64,000 bases of DNA, from positions 248,001 through 312,000 of the forward strand of contig NZ_JASNWF010000002.1 of the NCBI RefSeq assembly GCF_030283205.1, read 5' to 3'. The notes beneath the pieces were generated by a model. The model had not been told where the DNA came from. It did not search any database and saw only the letters and a program-made list of their open reading frames with translations. This document shows positions 35,083 through 44,338 of the stretch, in pieces (positions within the stretch are counted from its first letter, which is position 1; each line of letters starts with the position of its first letter). This DNA comes from Actinomadura opuntiae. Lineage in GTDB: Bacteria > Actinomycetota > Actinomycetes > Streptosporangiales > Streptosporangiaceae. A program made the position numbers and the translations under genes.

Positions 35083-35206
35083 CGGCACCACCGTAGGGTC
35101 CCGCCCATTACAAGATCGTCTTTGGCCTGAAGCGGCCAGGCGGAGGCCGCGCGCCGGAACGGGGCCCGCGCAATGGACCGATGGGGCGCGATGTAAGTTC
35201 TGCGAC

Positions 35207-36052
35207 ATGGGGGACTTGTGGGGGCGGTCTGTCCGTGTCGTCGCGGGGGCCGCGGTCCTCGCCCTGCTGCTCGCCGGCTGCCAGAAGGCGGCCTCGGAGA
35301 AGCCGGCGAAGGAGAAGCGGCAGGTGGCCGCGCCCGCCGTCCGGCAGCGGCAGCCGGACACGGCGGCGGTATGGCGGAAATGGGGCCTGGAACCGATGGC
35401 GCCGGCCCCGGCACCGCCCGCCGACAAGCCGCTCAAGCTGCCGAAGAAAGGCCCGGCGAAGGTCTTCCAGAACGTCCCGACCACGGACAAGGTCGTCTTC
35501 GTCACGCTCGACGACGGGCAGGAGAAGGACCCGAAGTTCGTCGAGATGATGAACGACCTCAAGGTGCCCGTCACGATGTTCCTCACCAAGGACGACGTCC
35601 AGGACGACTACGGGTACTTCAAGCCGCTGCAGGCGCTCGGCAACCGGATCCAGGACCACACGATCACCCATCCCGTGCTGCCCGGCCTCGGCCCCGAAGG
35701 GCAGAAGCACGAGATCTGCGGCGACCGCGACGCCCTCGTCCAGCAGTACGGGACGGCGCCGACCCTGCTCAGGCCGCCGTTCGGACGATGGAACTCGCTG
35801 ACGCAGGAGGCCGCGCGCGAATGCGGGATCAGCGGCATCGTGATGTGGGTGGCCTCCATGCAGATCCACGACTTCCAGTACGACGACCCGAACAAGGAAC
35901 TGCATCCGGGCGACATCCTGCTCGCCCATTTCCGGGGACGGGAGCAGCTCAGGGGCGAGTCGATGACGCAGATGTTCGCGCACCTGCTCAAGCAGATCCA
36001 GAAGCGCGGGTTCAGCGTCGGCCGGCTGGAGGACTACATCAGCGTTCAATGA
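35207..36052 (+). CDS. Polysaccharide deacetylase lipoprotein
   Basis: A 281-residue surface lipoprotein starting at ATG 35207, with lipobox LLLAGCQ near residue 24. The NodB domain carries motif 1 VTLDDGQE, motif 2 HTITHP (the HxxxH-type metal pair) and motif 3 RPPFGRWN, so the metal-dependent deacetylase site seems complete. The second Asp of the usual TFDDG is kept as DDG. It would remove acetyl groups from wall or exopolysaccharide amino sugars. Its 3' end overlaps the convergent decarboxylase by 14 bases. Confidence 0.9.
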   Translation: MGDLWGRSVRVVAGAAVLALLLAGCQKAASEKPAKEKRQVAAPAVRQRQPDTAAVWRKWGLEPMAPAPAPPADKPLKLPKKGPAKVFQNVPTTDKVVFVTLDDGQEKDPKFVEMMNDLKVPVTMFLTKDDVQDDYGYFKPLQALGNRIQDHTITHPVLPGLGPEGQKHEICGDRDALVQQYGTAPTLLRPPFGRWNSLTQEAARECGISGIVMWVASMQIHDFQYDDPNKELHPGDILLAHFRGREQLRGESMTQMFAHLLKQIQKRGFSVGRLEDYISVQ

Positions 36053-37502
36053 ACACGCGGACGCTCTTCACGGAGGAGTCGGCGGCGTCGGGAATGACCA
36101 TTCCGGCGTCGACGCCCGTCCGCAGGTAGTCGATGACCGGGGCGGTGATCCGCTCGCCGGGCAGGACGGCCGGGATGCCGGGCGAGTACGGCGTGATCAT
36201 CTCCGCGGAGACGCGGCCCACGGCGTCGTCGGCGGAGACCTGCTCGGCCGGGCCGAAGAACGCGTCGCGCGGCAGCACCACAAGTTCGAGCCGCAGCTCG
36301 GACGGCGTCGGCACCCGCACCTCGGGGACGCCGCGCAGCGAATCGATGTTGTCGCTCAGGTCGCGGAGCGCGGCGAGGAGGTGCCCGACGGTCTCCTTGT
36401 CGTCGGCGAAGGTAAGCTGGGCGCTGATCCGGCGGTGGTCGGCCAGGTGCATGTTCACGCGGTGGTGCTCGCGCAGCCAGTCGGCGGCGCGGTAGCCGCT
36501 GGTGCCGAGGTCCGCGAGGTCGATGACGATCGGCAGCGGGTCGAGGTCCCGCGCGAGCCCCGGGCCGGTGAACTGCTCGCGGCCCTGCACGTCGTAGCCC
36601 ATCTCCGCGAGCTCGGACCGGGCCCGCGCGGCGAGGTCCAGCGCGTTGCCGAGCAGCTCGTGGCCGTGCTCGACCATCTGGCGGCGCCATCCGTCCAGGC
36701 CCGCGTACAGCAGGACGGACGGGCTGGTGGTGCCGAGCAGGTCCTCGCGCGCCTTGAGCACGTCGGGGTCGACGAGCGAGCCCTGGAGGTGGAACACCGA
36801 ACCCTGTTCGAGACCGGCGCCCATCTTGTGGACGCTGGTCACGCACACGTCGGCGCCGGAGTCCATCGCCCACGTCGGCAGGTCGGGGTGGAACGGCAGG
36901 TGCGCGCCCCACGCCTCGTCGACGATCAGCGGCTTGCCCCGCTTGTGGCATTCCTCCGCGATGGCCGAGAGGTGCGCGCACGTCCCGTACGGGGTGGGGC
37001 TGGTGACGAGGGCGCCGCGCGCGTCGGGATGCTCGTCGAACCGGGCGGCGAACGCCTCGGGGGACGGCGGGTGGGCCAGGCGGCGCTCGGCGTCCCACTG
37101 CGGCTCCACCCAGATCGGGCGGATGCCGGCCAGGATGAGCCCGGACACCACGGACTTGTGCGCGTCCCGCCCGACCAGCAGCTTCTCGTGCGGGCCGGCG
37201 ACCGAGAGCATCGCGCTCTTGACCGAGAGCGAGCTTCCGCAGGTGGAGAAGAACGTCTGGTCGGCGTGCACCGCGTCCGCCATCAGCTCCTGCGCGCGCT
37301 CCAGCACCCCGTTGCTCGACATCCGGTCGTCGAGGCCGGAGATCGCCAGCAGGTCCGACCGGTAGACCGCGTCGCCGAGCACCTCGCGGGCCCGCGGGTC
37401 GGCGCCGCGGCCCTGCTTGTGGCCGGGCGGGGTGAACGGGACCTGGCCCTCCCGGTGGTAGGCGGCCAGGGCTTCCAGAACGGGGGCATGGGAGTGGTCC
37501 AT
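36039..37502 (-). CDS. Orn/Lys/Arg decarboxylase (fold type I, PLP)
   Basis: A 487-residue PLP enzyme starting at ATG 37502 after GGGGAA. Landmarks are FTPPGHKQGRGADPRAREVLG, FFSTCGSSLSVKSAMLSVAGP, VDEAWGAHLPFHP and the PLP-binding lysine in VTSVHKMGAGLEQGSVFH. The C-terminal domain (MITPYSPGIPAVLPGERI) is complete. It lacks the wing domain of the large inducible enterobacterial enzymes, like the shorter Gram-positive SpeA-type proteins. The product is cadaverine, putrescine or agmatine; the substrate cannot be chosen from sequence alone. Confidence 0.92.
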   Translation of the reverse strand: MDHSHAPVLEALAAYHREGQVPFTPPGHKQGRGADPRAREVLGDAVYRSDLLAISGLDDRMSSNGVLERAQELMADAVHADQTFFSTCGSSLSVKSAMLSVAGPHEKLLVGRDAHKSVVSGLILAGIRPIWVEPQWDAERRLAHPPSPEAFAARFDEHPDARGALVTSPTPYGTCAHLSAIAEECHKRGKPLIVDEAWGAHLPFHPDLPTWAMDSGADVCVTSVHKMGAGLEQGSVFHLQGSLVDPDVLKAREDLLGTTSPSVLLYAGLDGWRRQMVEHGHELLGNALDLAARARSELAEMGYDVQGREQFTGPGLARDLDPLPIVIDLADLGTSGYRAADWLREHHRVNMHLADHRRISAQLTFADDKETVGHLLAALRDLSDNIDSLRGVPEVRVPTPSELRLELVVLPRDAFFGPAEQVSADDAVGRVSAEMITPYSPGIPAVLPGERITAPVIDYLRTGVDAGMVIPDAADSSVKSVRVFIER

Positions 37503-37588
37503 GGGCTGCGTGTTCCCCGCCACCGGGCGCTCTAACGGAGGGGCCGGTGGGACGAATGGGACGGGCGGCACAGGGTAGGGCGACCGTC

Positions 37589-37945
37589 ATGAACGATCGC
37601 ATACCGGCCGAGGCGGAGCTGGCCTGGGAGGACTTCCACCGGCTCGTCAACATGACGTCCGACGAGCTGCGCACCTGGCTGCTCACGGACGCCTCGGGCG
37701 AGGAGGCGTTCCCGGCCGAACCGGAAACCGGCGTCTCCGAGCTCGGCGCCCGTGTGGTGGACCTGCTGCGCAAGCGCAAGGTCGACCTCACCGACGGCGA
37801 CGCCGACGTGATGCGCCAGGTCGTGGACTACGTCGAGGAGCATCTGGACGCCCCGCCCCCGGACGGCGCGGCCAACGAGCGCTGGCGGCACGAGCTGATG
37901 ACGGTGGGCCACGATCCGCTGCGGCCCGAGCCGTCAAGCGCCTAG
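37589..37945 (+). CDS. DUF3140 family protein
   Basis: A 118-residue soluble protein starting at ATG 37589. The family core is EDFHRLVNMTSDELRTWLLTDASGEEAF, followed by VVDLLRKRKVDLTDGDADVMRQVVDYVEEHL and WRHELMTVGHDPLR. In other bacteria DUF3140 genes sit near stress or DNA-binding functions, but the role is unknown. It leads a possible three-gene rightward run with a small hydrophilic protein and MgtC. Confidence 0.85.
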   Translation: MNDRIPAEAELAWEDFHRLVNMTSDELRTWLLTDASGEEAFPAEPETGVSELGARVVDLLRKRKVDLTDGDADVMRQVVDYVEEHLDAPPPDGAANERWRHELMTVGHDPLRPEPSSA

Positions 37946-37958
37946 GAGGGGAGGAACC

Positions 37959-38150
37959 ATGCCGAACCCGCAGCAGCCCGAGATGAGGCGCTCCGGGCGG
38001 ACCGCCGTGACCGAGGAGCCGGCGCCGGAGGCCACCGACCCCAGGTCGACGGGGGCCAAGGGCCACGCGCACGGCACCGACAAGGGCAACAGGGGCGGCG
38101 GCAAGGGCGGCGGGACACCGCCGGACCAGAAGCCCCCGCACCCCGAATAG
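37959..38150 (+). CDS. Small hydrophilic hypothetical protein (63 aa)
   Basis: Starts at ATG 37959, only 13 bases after the DUF3140 stop, with AGGAGGGGAGGA upstream, a very strong ribosome binding site. The product is a disordered Gly/Pro/Lys-rich protein (TGAKGHAHGTDKGNRGGGKG). No family is recognised. The signal and spacing support an expressed gene, cotranscribed with DUF3140 and ending at a long hairpin. Confidence 0.6.
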   Translation: MPNPQQPEMRRSGRTAVTEEPAPEATDPRSTGAKGHAHGTDKGNRGGGKGGGTPPDQKPPHPE

Positions 38151-38159
38151 CCGACGGAC

Positions 38160-38198
38160 GCCGAGGCCGCCCCGGGCGCGACCCGGGGCGGCCTCGGC
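38160..38198 (+). terminator. Very strong terminator hairpin
   Basis: A 17-bp perfect stem (38160-38176 with 38182-38198; arms begin GCCGAGGCCGCC and end GGCGGCCTCGGC) and a CGCGA loop. It starts 9 bases after the small-protein stop. Confidence 0.85.
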
Positions 38199-38255
38199 GC
38201 GCAGCTCTCCGGTAGGCGCGGCGGTTCGGCGGGACGGCGAGGGTAGGGGCGGAGC

Positions 38256-39032
38256 GTGTGGGAGATCTCCCCGGGTCAGGGGATCGTGCAGATCGGCGAG
38301 CTGCTGCTCGCCCTGGTGCTGTCGGCCTGCATCGGCCTGGAGCGCGGGCTGCGCAACAAGAGCGCGGGCCTGCGCACGCACACCCTCGTCGGCGTCGGCG
38401 CGGCGCTGTTCATGCTGGTCAGCAAGTACGGGTTCCAGCACGCGCCGGGGCACGTGTCGTTCGATCCGTCCCGGGTGGCCGCGCAGATCGTCTCCGGCAT
38501 CGGCTTCATCGGCGGCGGGCTGATCTTCGTCCGGCGGGACGCGGTGCGCGGGCTGACGACCGCGGCGGTGGTGTGGGTGACCGCGGCGGTCGGGATGGCG
38601 GCGGGCGGCGGGCTGTGGCTGCTGGCGGTCGTGGTGACCGGCGGGCATTTCGTGGTCGTGTACGGGCTGAGCGCGCTGACGCGGCGGCTGCCGCTGGAGC
38701 GGTTCCGGCCCGCCGGGCCGGCCCGGCTCCGGCTCGTCTACCGGGACGGGCGCGGCGTGCTGCGGCGGGTGCTGGTGGAGTGCACGCAGCGCGGGTTCGC
38801 CGTCCTGGAGGTCAACGTCGAGCGCGAGTACCTGCCGGACGACTCCGACCGCGGCCGTGACGAGCGCCGCGACCGGGACGAGACGTCGGCGCGGCGCGCC
38901 CCGTGGAACGCGGTCGTGACGCTGGTACTGGAGGGGCCGGGCTCGGTCCCCGACCTCACCGCGATCCTGAGCGAGCTGCCCGACGTGGCCGGCGTCACCG
39001 TGGGGTCCGACCACGGTGACGACAAGGACTGA
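38256..39032 (+). CDS. MgtC/SapB family membrane protein
   Basis: A 258-residue protein starting at GTG 38256. Four to five membrane helices occupy the first 145 residues: [38 protein letters not shown], then [39 protein letters not shown], the MgtC signature. A soluble ACT-like C-terminal domain follows, interrupted by an Asp/Arg-rich insert ([15 protein letters not shown]). MgtC proteins help survival at low Mg2+ and modulate ATP synthase in pathogens; the role in soil actinomycetes is unclear. Confidence 0.9.
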   Translation: MWEISPGQGIVQIGELLLALVLSACIGLERGLRNKSAGLRTHTLVGVGAALFMLVSKYGFQHAPGHVSFDPSRVAAQIVSGIGFIGGGLIFVRRDAVRGLTTAAVVWVTAAVGMAAGGGLWLLAVVVTGGHFVVVYGLSALTRRLPLERFRPAGPARLRLVYRDGRGVLRRVLVECTQRGFAVLEVNVEREYLPDDSDRGRDERRDRDETSARRAPWNAVVTLVLEGPGSVPDLTAILSELPDVAGVTVGSDHGDDKD

Positions 39033-39051
39033 TCCAACGGCGGCCGATCGG

Positions 39052-39237
39052 CTAGGGGGCCTGGGTGTGCGGGCGGTAGCCCTCGTCCTCGCCGCCCGGC
39101 GCCTCCGCCTCGGCGTTCGGGGGGTCGGTCTTGCTGGGGGTGTGCTCCTCGGCGAAGTCGGCGTCGGTCTCCTGCGGCGCGCCGGCGTCGGCGCGCCGGT
39201 CGGCGAGCGGCTTGTCCTCGTCCCGTTTCTCGGTCAT
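39052..39237 (-). CDS. Small acidic hypothetical protein (61 aa)
   Basis: Starts at ATG 39237, with AGAGGAAG 4 bases upstream. A very acidic disordered protein (EETDADFAEEHTPSKTDPPNAE) with no cysteine and no family I recognise. It converges on mgtC with 19 bases between stops and is divergent from the LuxR-type regulator. Confidence 0.55.
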   Translation of the reverse strand: MTEKRDEDKPLADRRADAGAPQETDADFAEEHTPSKTDPPNAEAEAPGGEDEGYRPHTQAP

Positions 39238-39286
39238 GTGCTTCCTCTACTCCGGGGCGCCGCGAATAAACGCCTAGGGTGAAGGC

Positions 39287-42001
39287 ATGTTGTACGGGCG
39301 TGACGAGGAACTGGCCGCGATCGACCGGCTTCTCGGCCAGGTCCGTGAGGGGCGCGGTAGGACGCTTGTCCTGCGCGGTGAAGCCGGCATAGGCAAGACC
39401 GCGCTGCTCGACCACGCCGTTGCGAAAGCATCGGACATGCGGATGCTGCGCAGTACGGGTGTCGAGTACGAGAGCGGGATGCCGTATGCCGGTCTCCACA
39501 TGCTCTTGGGCGGGCACCTGGATCGCATCGACTCGCTACCCGAGGCGCAGGCCCGCGCATTGCGCGCCGCCCTCAACATGGGCACCCGCCAGGACACCGA
39601 CGGCGGAGACAGGTTCCTCGTGGGTCTGGCCGTCCTGACGCTCTTGGCGGACCTTGCCGAAGAGAAGCCGCTGCTGTGCGTGGTGGACGACGCGCAATGG
39701 CTCGACGGCCCGTCCGTGGAAGCGCTGCTGTTCGCCGCGCGCCGCCTGGAGGCCGAACCCATCGCCATGCTGTTCGCGGCCCGCGACATGGACGCGCCGG
39801 AGTTCCCCGCGCCGGGCCTGCCGGAGCTGCGGTTGCGCGGCCTCGGCAAGGACGCGGCCACCGAACTGCTCGCCCGGCACGCCGCCGAGCTGCCCCGGCA
39901 CGTCCACCACGAGGTCCTCGCCGCGGCGATGGGCAACCCGCTCGCCCTCCTCGAACTGCCCGGCCTGCGGACGCACGCGTACGACACGTCCTCGGCCTAC
40001 GAGCGGATCCACCGCGCGTTCGCCGAGAAGATCGCCGCGCTGCCGGAGCCGTCCCGGACGCTGGTCCTGCTCGTCGCGGCGGACGACCTCGGCGCGACCG
40101 GCGTGGTCGTGGAGGCGGCGGGACGGCTCGGCGCGTCCGTCGCCGACCTGGAGCCCGCCGAACGCCGCGGCCTGCTGCGCTCCACCGCGGACGGCCGGCT
40201 GGAGGTGCGGCACCCCCTCGTCCGCACCGCCGCCTACGGCGAGGCGCCCCTGACCCTGCGCCTCGCCGCGCACCGCGCGCTCGCCGCCGCCTACCGCGAG
40301 CGCGGCGACCACTGCCACCACGCCTGGCACCTGGCGAAGTCGGCGGTCGGGCCGGACGAGGAGGCCGCCGCCGTCCTGGAGTCGACCGCCGACGCCGAGC
40401 GGGACACCGGCGGCGACGCGTCCGCCGCCGCGATGTACGAGTCCGCCGCCGCGCTCAGCCCCGACCCGTCCGCGCGCGGACGGCGGCTGGCGGCCGCCGC
40501 CCGCGCCTACGCGTTCGCGGGCCTCGCCGACCGCGCCGTCGAGCTGGCCGCCCGCGCCGAACCCGACCTGCCCGACCCGATCGCCCGCGCCGGCCTGACG
40601 CTGATCCGCGCGTCCCTCGCCGACGACCAGGACCGGACGAAGGAGGCGTACCGGATGTTCGCCGAGACCGCCGCGTCCGTCGCCGAGCTCGACCCGCACA
40701 CGTCCGGGTACCTGTTCTTCCAGGCGGCGGGCGCCGCCGCCAACGCCGGCGACTTCGCGTCCGTGGAGGCCATCGCCGCGCGCGGCGCCGAGCTGGACCT
40801 GCCGAACGCCTCGCACCTGCGCGCCCTGGCGCGGGTGTTCGCCGGGCAGAACCCGCTCGCCGCGTCCGGCGACATGACCGCGGGCGTCGCGGCGCTGCGC
40901 GAGCTGACGGCCGCCATGAACGCCTGCTACGGCCCGCGCGACCGGATCCGCCTCGGGATGTGGCACATCCTGCTCGGCGACATCGAGGGCGCCGCCGAGA
41001 CCGCCGCCGAGCTGGAGCGCCGGTACCGCGCGCAGGGCGCGATCGGGCTGCTGGCGCAGGTGCTGATGATCCGCTCGCGGGCGCTGCTGCTGCTCGGCCG
41101 GCACCGGGACGCGCGCACCGCCGCCGACGAGGGCATGCGGATCGCCGCCGACACCGGGCAGCACCGCATCCGCGTCTACCTCGCGACCGTCCTGGCGCTG
41201 CTCGCCGCCATCGCGGGCGACGAGGCGCGCTGCGCGGAGCTGACCGAGGAGGCGCTGGCCCGCGGCGTCCCGCCGAGCAATGTCCACGCGGCGGCGGCGC
41301 GCAGCCTCCTCGACCTCGGGCTCGGCCGCCACGAGGCCGCGCTGTCGCGGCTGTCGGACGTGGTCGCCGGGCCGTCCCGTCAGGGCGCGATCGCGAGCCT
41401 GCCCGACCTGGTCGAGGCCGCCGTCCGCGCAGGCCGCCCGGAGCTCGGCCGCGAAGCCGCCGACTGGTACGCCGGCTGGGCCCGGCAGATCGGACGGCCG
41501 TGGGCGGAGGCGATCGCGCTGCGCTGCACCGCGCTCCTCGACCCCGGCGACGCGGCGGACGCGGCGTTCGCGCAGGCCGTCGAGCTGCACCGCAAGGGCG
41601 GCACCCCGTTCGAGCGGGCCCGCACCGAGCTGCTCTACGGAGAGTGGCTGCGGCGCGCGCGGCGGCGCAACGACGCCCGCGTCCAGCTCCACTCGGCGCT
41701 GGAGGCGTTCGAGCGGCTCGGCGCGGCGCCGTGGGCCGACCGCGTCCGCACCGAGCTGCGCGCGGCGGGGGAGAGCCTGGCCGGCGGCGCGGACGGGGAC
41801 GCGGACCGCGACGACCTCGCCGCCCGCCTCACCCCGCAGGAGCTCCAGGTCGTCCGGCTCGCCGCCGCCGGGCTCAGCAACCGGGAGATCGGCGCGCAGC
41901 TGTTCCTCAGCCCCCGCACCGTCGGCTACCACCTCTACAAGGCGTATCCGAAGCTCGGCGTGGCCGCGCGGGGCGAGCTGCCCCGGCTCGACCTCACCTG
42001 A
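39287..42001 (+). CDS. LuxR family STAND regulator (LAL type)
   Basis: A 904-residue regulator starting at ATG 39287. An N-terminal AAA/STAND ATPase (Walker A GEAGIGKTALL, residues about 31-41; Walker B LLCVVDDAQWLD) is followed by a long Ala-rich TPR-like helical region and a C-terminal LuxR helix-turn-helix (LTPQELQVVRLAAAGLSNREIGAQLFLSPRTVGYHLYKAYPKL). LAL regulators usually activate nearby catabolic or biosynthetic clusters on binding an inducer and ATP. No obvious pathway genes follow on the same strand. The last 8 bases overlap the convergent esterase-like gene. Confidence 0.93.
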   Translation: MLYGRDEELAAIDRLLGQVREGRGRTLVLRGEAGIGKTALLDHAVAKASDMRMLRSTGVEYESGMPYAGLHMLLGGHLDRIDSLPEAQARALRAALNMGTRQDTDGGDRFLVGLAVLTLLADLAEEKPLLCVVDDAQWLDGPSVEALLFAARRLEAEPIAMLFAARDMDAPEFPAPGLPELRLRGLGKDAATELLARHAAELPRHVHHEVLAAAMGNPLALLELPGLRTHAYDTSSAYERIHRAFAEKIAALPEPSRTLVLLVAADDLGATGVVVEAAGRLGASVADLEPAERRGLLRSTADGRLEVRHPLVRTAAYGEAPLTLRLAAHRALAAAYRERGDHCHHAWHLAKSAVGPDEEAAAVLESTADAERDTGGDASAAAMYESAAALSPDPSARGRRLAAAARAYAFAGLADRAVELAARAEPDLPDPIARAGLTLIRASLADDQDRTKEAYRMFAETAASVAELDPHTSGYLFFQAAGAAANAGDFASVEAIAARGAELDLPNASHLRALARVFAGQNPLAASGDMTAGVAALRELTAAMNACYGPRDRIRLGMWHILLGDIEGAAETAAELERRYRAQGAIGLLAQVLMIRSRALLLLGRHRDARTAADEGMRIAADTGQHRIRVYLATVLALLAAIAGDEARCAELTEEALARGVPPSNVHAAAARSLLDLGLGRHEAALSRLSDVVAGPSRQGAIASLPDLVEAAVRAGRPELGREAADWYAGWARQIGRPWAEAIALRCTALLDPGDAADAAFAQAVELHRKGGTPFERARTELLYGEWLRRARRRNDARVQLHSALEAFERLGAAPWADRVRTELRAAGESLAGGADGDADRDDLAARLTPQELQVVRLAAAGLSNREIGAQLFLSPRTVGYHLYKAYPKLGVAARGELPRLDLT

Positions 42002-43199
42002 GCATGCGGGCCGGCGTGACCTCCTGCGAGTGGAGCACGAAGTCGAGCAGGGCGCCGGGGGAGGAGCCGGGCATCCTGTGGTCGGCGTCGTCCTCGGGCC
42101 GGTAGCCGGGGCCGATGACCCGGACGGGCGCCGGGGTGGCGAGCCAGTCCGCGACCGCCGCCGGGTGCGGTCCGCGCAGGTCGAGCAGGTAGTGCGGCGG
42201 CCCGGCCTGGCCGAGGACGGCGTCGCCGAACGCGGCGGGCGGCGGCGGGACCCGGACGCCGCCGTGCACCGCGCCGTGGTCGAACGTCAGGCCCACCGCG
42301 AGGTAGCCGTCGCCGAGGTGCTTGCGCAGATGGCCGCCGGTGTTGGTGCGCGCGGACGGCCCGCTGGTCACGCCCTCGCCGCTCGCCGCGTGCGCGATGC
42401 CGCCCCAGTAGACGACCCTGGACCGCGTCCGGTCGTGCCACCAGAGCAGGTTCGCGGCCATGCGCAGCTCGCTGAACGGGATGATCTCCTCGGGCGGCAG
42501 GGCGTGGAACCGGTGGAAGTCCACGATCGCGCGGGCCGCGTGCAGCGCCTCGCCGTCGCCGTCGCCGCCGCTCAGCTCGCCGACCAGCGCGTACGCCTGC
42601 TCGGCGCGGTCGATGGACGGCTGCTTGCGGGGCTCGCGGCGGAACCGTCCGACGTGCTCGTCGATGTCGCCGTCCGGTCGCAGCGGTGCGTAGAGCCGCT
42701 CGATCTCGGCGAGCCGCCCGGGCGCGGCCCGCCGGACGTGATCGATGACCAGGTCGTAGGCGGCCGCCCGCACGGTGGTGAAGTTGAGGCCGAACACCCG
42801 GACCGGATCGTCCGGATGGCGCTCGTTGAACGCCCGGATCCAGAGCAGCGCGTCCAGGACCTCCTCGGTCCGCCACGGCAGCCACGCGTCCGACAGCAGG
42901 GCCCGCGGATCGCCCGCGCCCGTCCGCGCGTACGCGTCGAGGCGCAGGCCGTTCGTCCAGTCCTCCTCCAGGGCGAGCGTCCGGAACCCGAGTTCCTCGA
43001 CCAGGAACCGCAGGACGCGGTGCTGCAGCACGAACAGCTCGCGGGCGCCGCGCGTCGCGGCCCCGAGACCCGCCACCCGCGCATCGCGCGCCGCGTCCCG
43101 CAGCGGTTCCAGGTCGCCGAGCGGCCCGTCCGCCGAAGCGGCGGCGACCGGCCGCGCGGCCCGGCCGATCCAGCTCGTGACCGCGTCTTCCCTGTTCAT
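41994..43199 (-). CDS. Erythromycin-esterase-like protein
   Basis: A 401-residue protein starting at ATG 43199 after GAGAGGAGA. It follows the Ere fold: ARELFVLQHRVLRFLVEELGFRTLALEEDWTNG, ALLWIRAFNERHPDDPVRVFGLNF, then AANLLWWHDRTRSRVVYWGGIAHAA and the C-terminal domain. At residues 46-51 it reads GAATRG where known esterases have GExxHG; the Glu and His used in catalysis become Ala47 and Arg50. Macrolide hydrolysis is therefore doubtful, and the role may be unrelated to resistance. It is the last gene of a five-gene leftward cluster. Confidence 0.85.
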   Translation of the reverse strand: MNREDAVTSWIGRAARPVAAASADGPLGDLEPLRDAARDARVAGLGAATRGARELFVLQHRVLRFLVEELGFRTLALEEDWTNGLRLDAYARTGAGDPRALLSDAWLPWRTEEVLDALLWIRAFNERHPDDPVRVFGLNFTTVRAAAYDLVIDHVRRAAPGRLAEIERLYAPLRPDGDIDEHVGRFRREPRKQPSIDRAEQAYALVGELSGGDGDGEALHAARAIVDFHRFHALPPEEIIPFSELRMAANLLWWHDRTRSRVVYWGGIAHAASGEGVTSGPSARTNTGGHLRKHLGDGYLAVGLTFDHGAVHGGVRVPPPPAAFGDAVLGQAGPPHYLLDLRGPHPAAVADWLATPAPVRVIGPGYRPEDDADHRMPGSSPGALLDFVLHSQEVTPARMLR

Positions 43200-43311
43200 G
43201 GGGTCTCCTCTCGTCGCAACCGACGCTAGGAGACCGGTCACCGGCCGGGCATCCGTCACCCGACCGGTCCCCGGCCGCATCAGTGTCCCTGTGGGGACGA
43301 CCAGGTGCCCG

Positions 43312-43770
43312 TTAGGCGCGCAGCGAGCCGGCGATCTGGCGGGTCGTGACGTTGATGCGGTTCCAGGAGTTGATCGCGCCGATGGCGATGACGAGGTACG
43401 CCAGGGCCTGCTCGTCGTAGTGGTCGGCGGCGTCGTCCCAGACGTCGTCGGGGACGCCCGCCGGGTTGTCGGCGATGCGGGTGGCGGCCTCGGTGAGGGC
43501 GAGCGCGGCGCGCTCCTCGTCGGTGAAGTAGGGCGCCTCGCGCCAGGTGGCGACCGACCAGAGGCGCTCGTCGGTCTCGCCGGCCTTCTTGGCGTCGTAG
43601 GCGTGCATGTCGGCGCAGAAGCCGCAGCCGTTGATCTGGCTGGCGCGCAGTTTGACCAGTTCGAGCGTGGTCTGCGGGACGCCGCTGCGGTGCAGCACGG
43701 CCTCCAGGTTCAGCAGCGCCTTGTAGGCGTCGGCGGCGACGGTGCTGATGTTCTCGATCCTCGGCTTCAT
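43312..43770 (-). CDS. Carboxymuconolactone decarboxylase/AhpD-like protein
   Basis: A 152-residue protein starting at ATG 43770 after AAAGGGAAA. It is an alkylhydroperoxidase-like helical protein with the E...CxxC...H active site: LELVKLRASQINGCGFCADMHAYDA. The length and the motif YFTDEERAALALTEAATRIADN are typical. It probably reduces peroxides or handles reactive electrophiles using its CxxC pair. The Rrf2 regulator gene ends 75 bases upstream on the same strand and probably controls it. A GGATATCC-centred sequence lies in that gap. Confidence 0.92.
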   Translation of the reverse strand: MKPRIENISTVAADAYKALLNLEAVLHRSGVPQTTLELVKLRASQINGCGFCADMHAYDAKKAGETDERLWSVATWREAPYFTDEERAALALTEAATRIADNPAGVPDDVWDDAADHYDEQALAYLVIAIGAINSWNRINVTTRQIAGSLRA

Positions 43771-43845
43771 CGTTTCCCTTTCCTAGATGGGGGATATCCA
43801 GATTTCGGGCCGGCCGGCGCCCGGACGGGGTCCGGGGCCGGACGG

Positions 43846-44328
43846 TCAGTTGCGCGCGTACCAGGCGCGGATGCTCTCACCGAGCCGCGGCGCGCTGCGC
43901 TCGGCCGCCGCGCGCACGTCGGCGAGCGTCTGGTCGGCCAGCGCCCGGCGCCAGGCCAGCTCGGCCCGGCGCATGGCGGTGCTGACGGCGCAGGGCCGCC
44001 GCAGCGCGGACTCGGGCGTGCCGGCGCCCGCCCCGCGGCGGCGGATCTCGGTGCACTGGAAGGCGTCCTCGGGGCCCTCGATCGCCGCCACGACGTCCAT
44101 CATCGTGATCTTCTCCAGCGGGCGGGCGAGCCGGAAGCCGCCCCGCGCGCCCGGCGTCGAGGTCGCCAGGCCCGCCCTGACCAGGGCCTGGAGCTGCTTG
44201 TTCAGGTAGGGCGGGGGGAGGTCGAAGCCGGCCGCGAGCCGTGCCGTCGGCACGGGCCGGTCCTCGTCCATCCAGTCGAGCTGCAGCAGGCAGTGCGCCG
44301 CCCACTCGACCCCCTCGCTGATCCGCAT
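43846..44328 (-). CDS. Rrf2 family transcriptional regulator
   Basis: A 160-residue regulator starting at ATG 44328. The winged helix includes MRISEGVEWAAHCLLQLDW, LAAGFDLPPPYLNKQLQALVRAGL and TSTPGARGGFRLARPLEKITMMDVVAAIEG. The region that carries three Fe-S cysteines in IscR and NsrR has only two here (FQCTEIRRR and RRPCAVS). A cluster may be absent or ligated differently, or thiol oxidation may be sensed. It is followed by the AhpD-like gene, a common redox-response pairing, and lies 10 bases downstream of the N-acetyltransferase gene. Confidence 0.9.
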   Translation of the reverse strand: MRISEGVEWAAHCLLQLDWMDEDRPVPTARLAAGFDLPPPYLNKQLQALVRAGLATSTPGARGGFRLARPLEKITMMDVVAAIEGPEDAFQCTEIRRRGAGAGTPESALRRPCAVSTAMRRAELAWRRALADQTLADVRAAAERSAPRLGESIRAWYARN

Positions 44329-44338
44329 AACCTGGACA

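Noticed and set aside
43771..43845. A shared Rrf2 operator in this gap and before the Rrf2 gene
   Set aside because: Both places contain CTAGAT and a nearby CCAG, but alignment of the rest is poor, so I do not call a motif.
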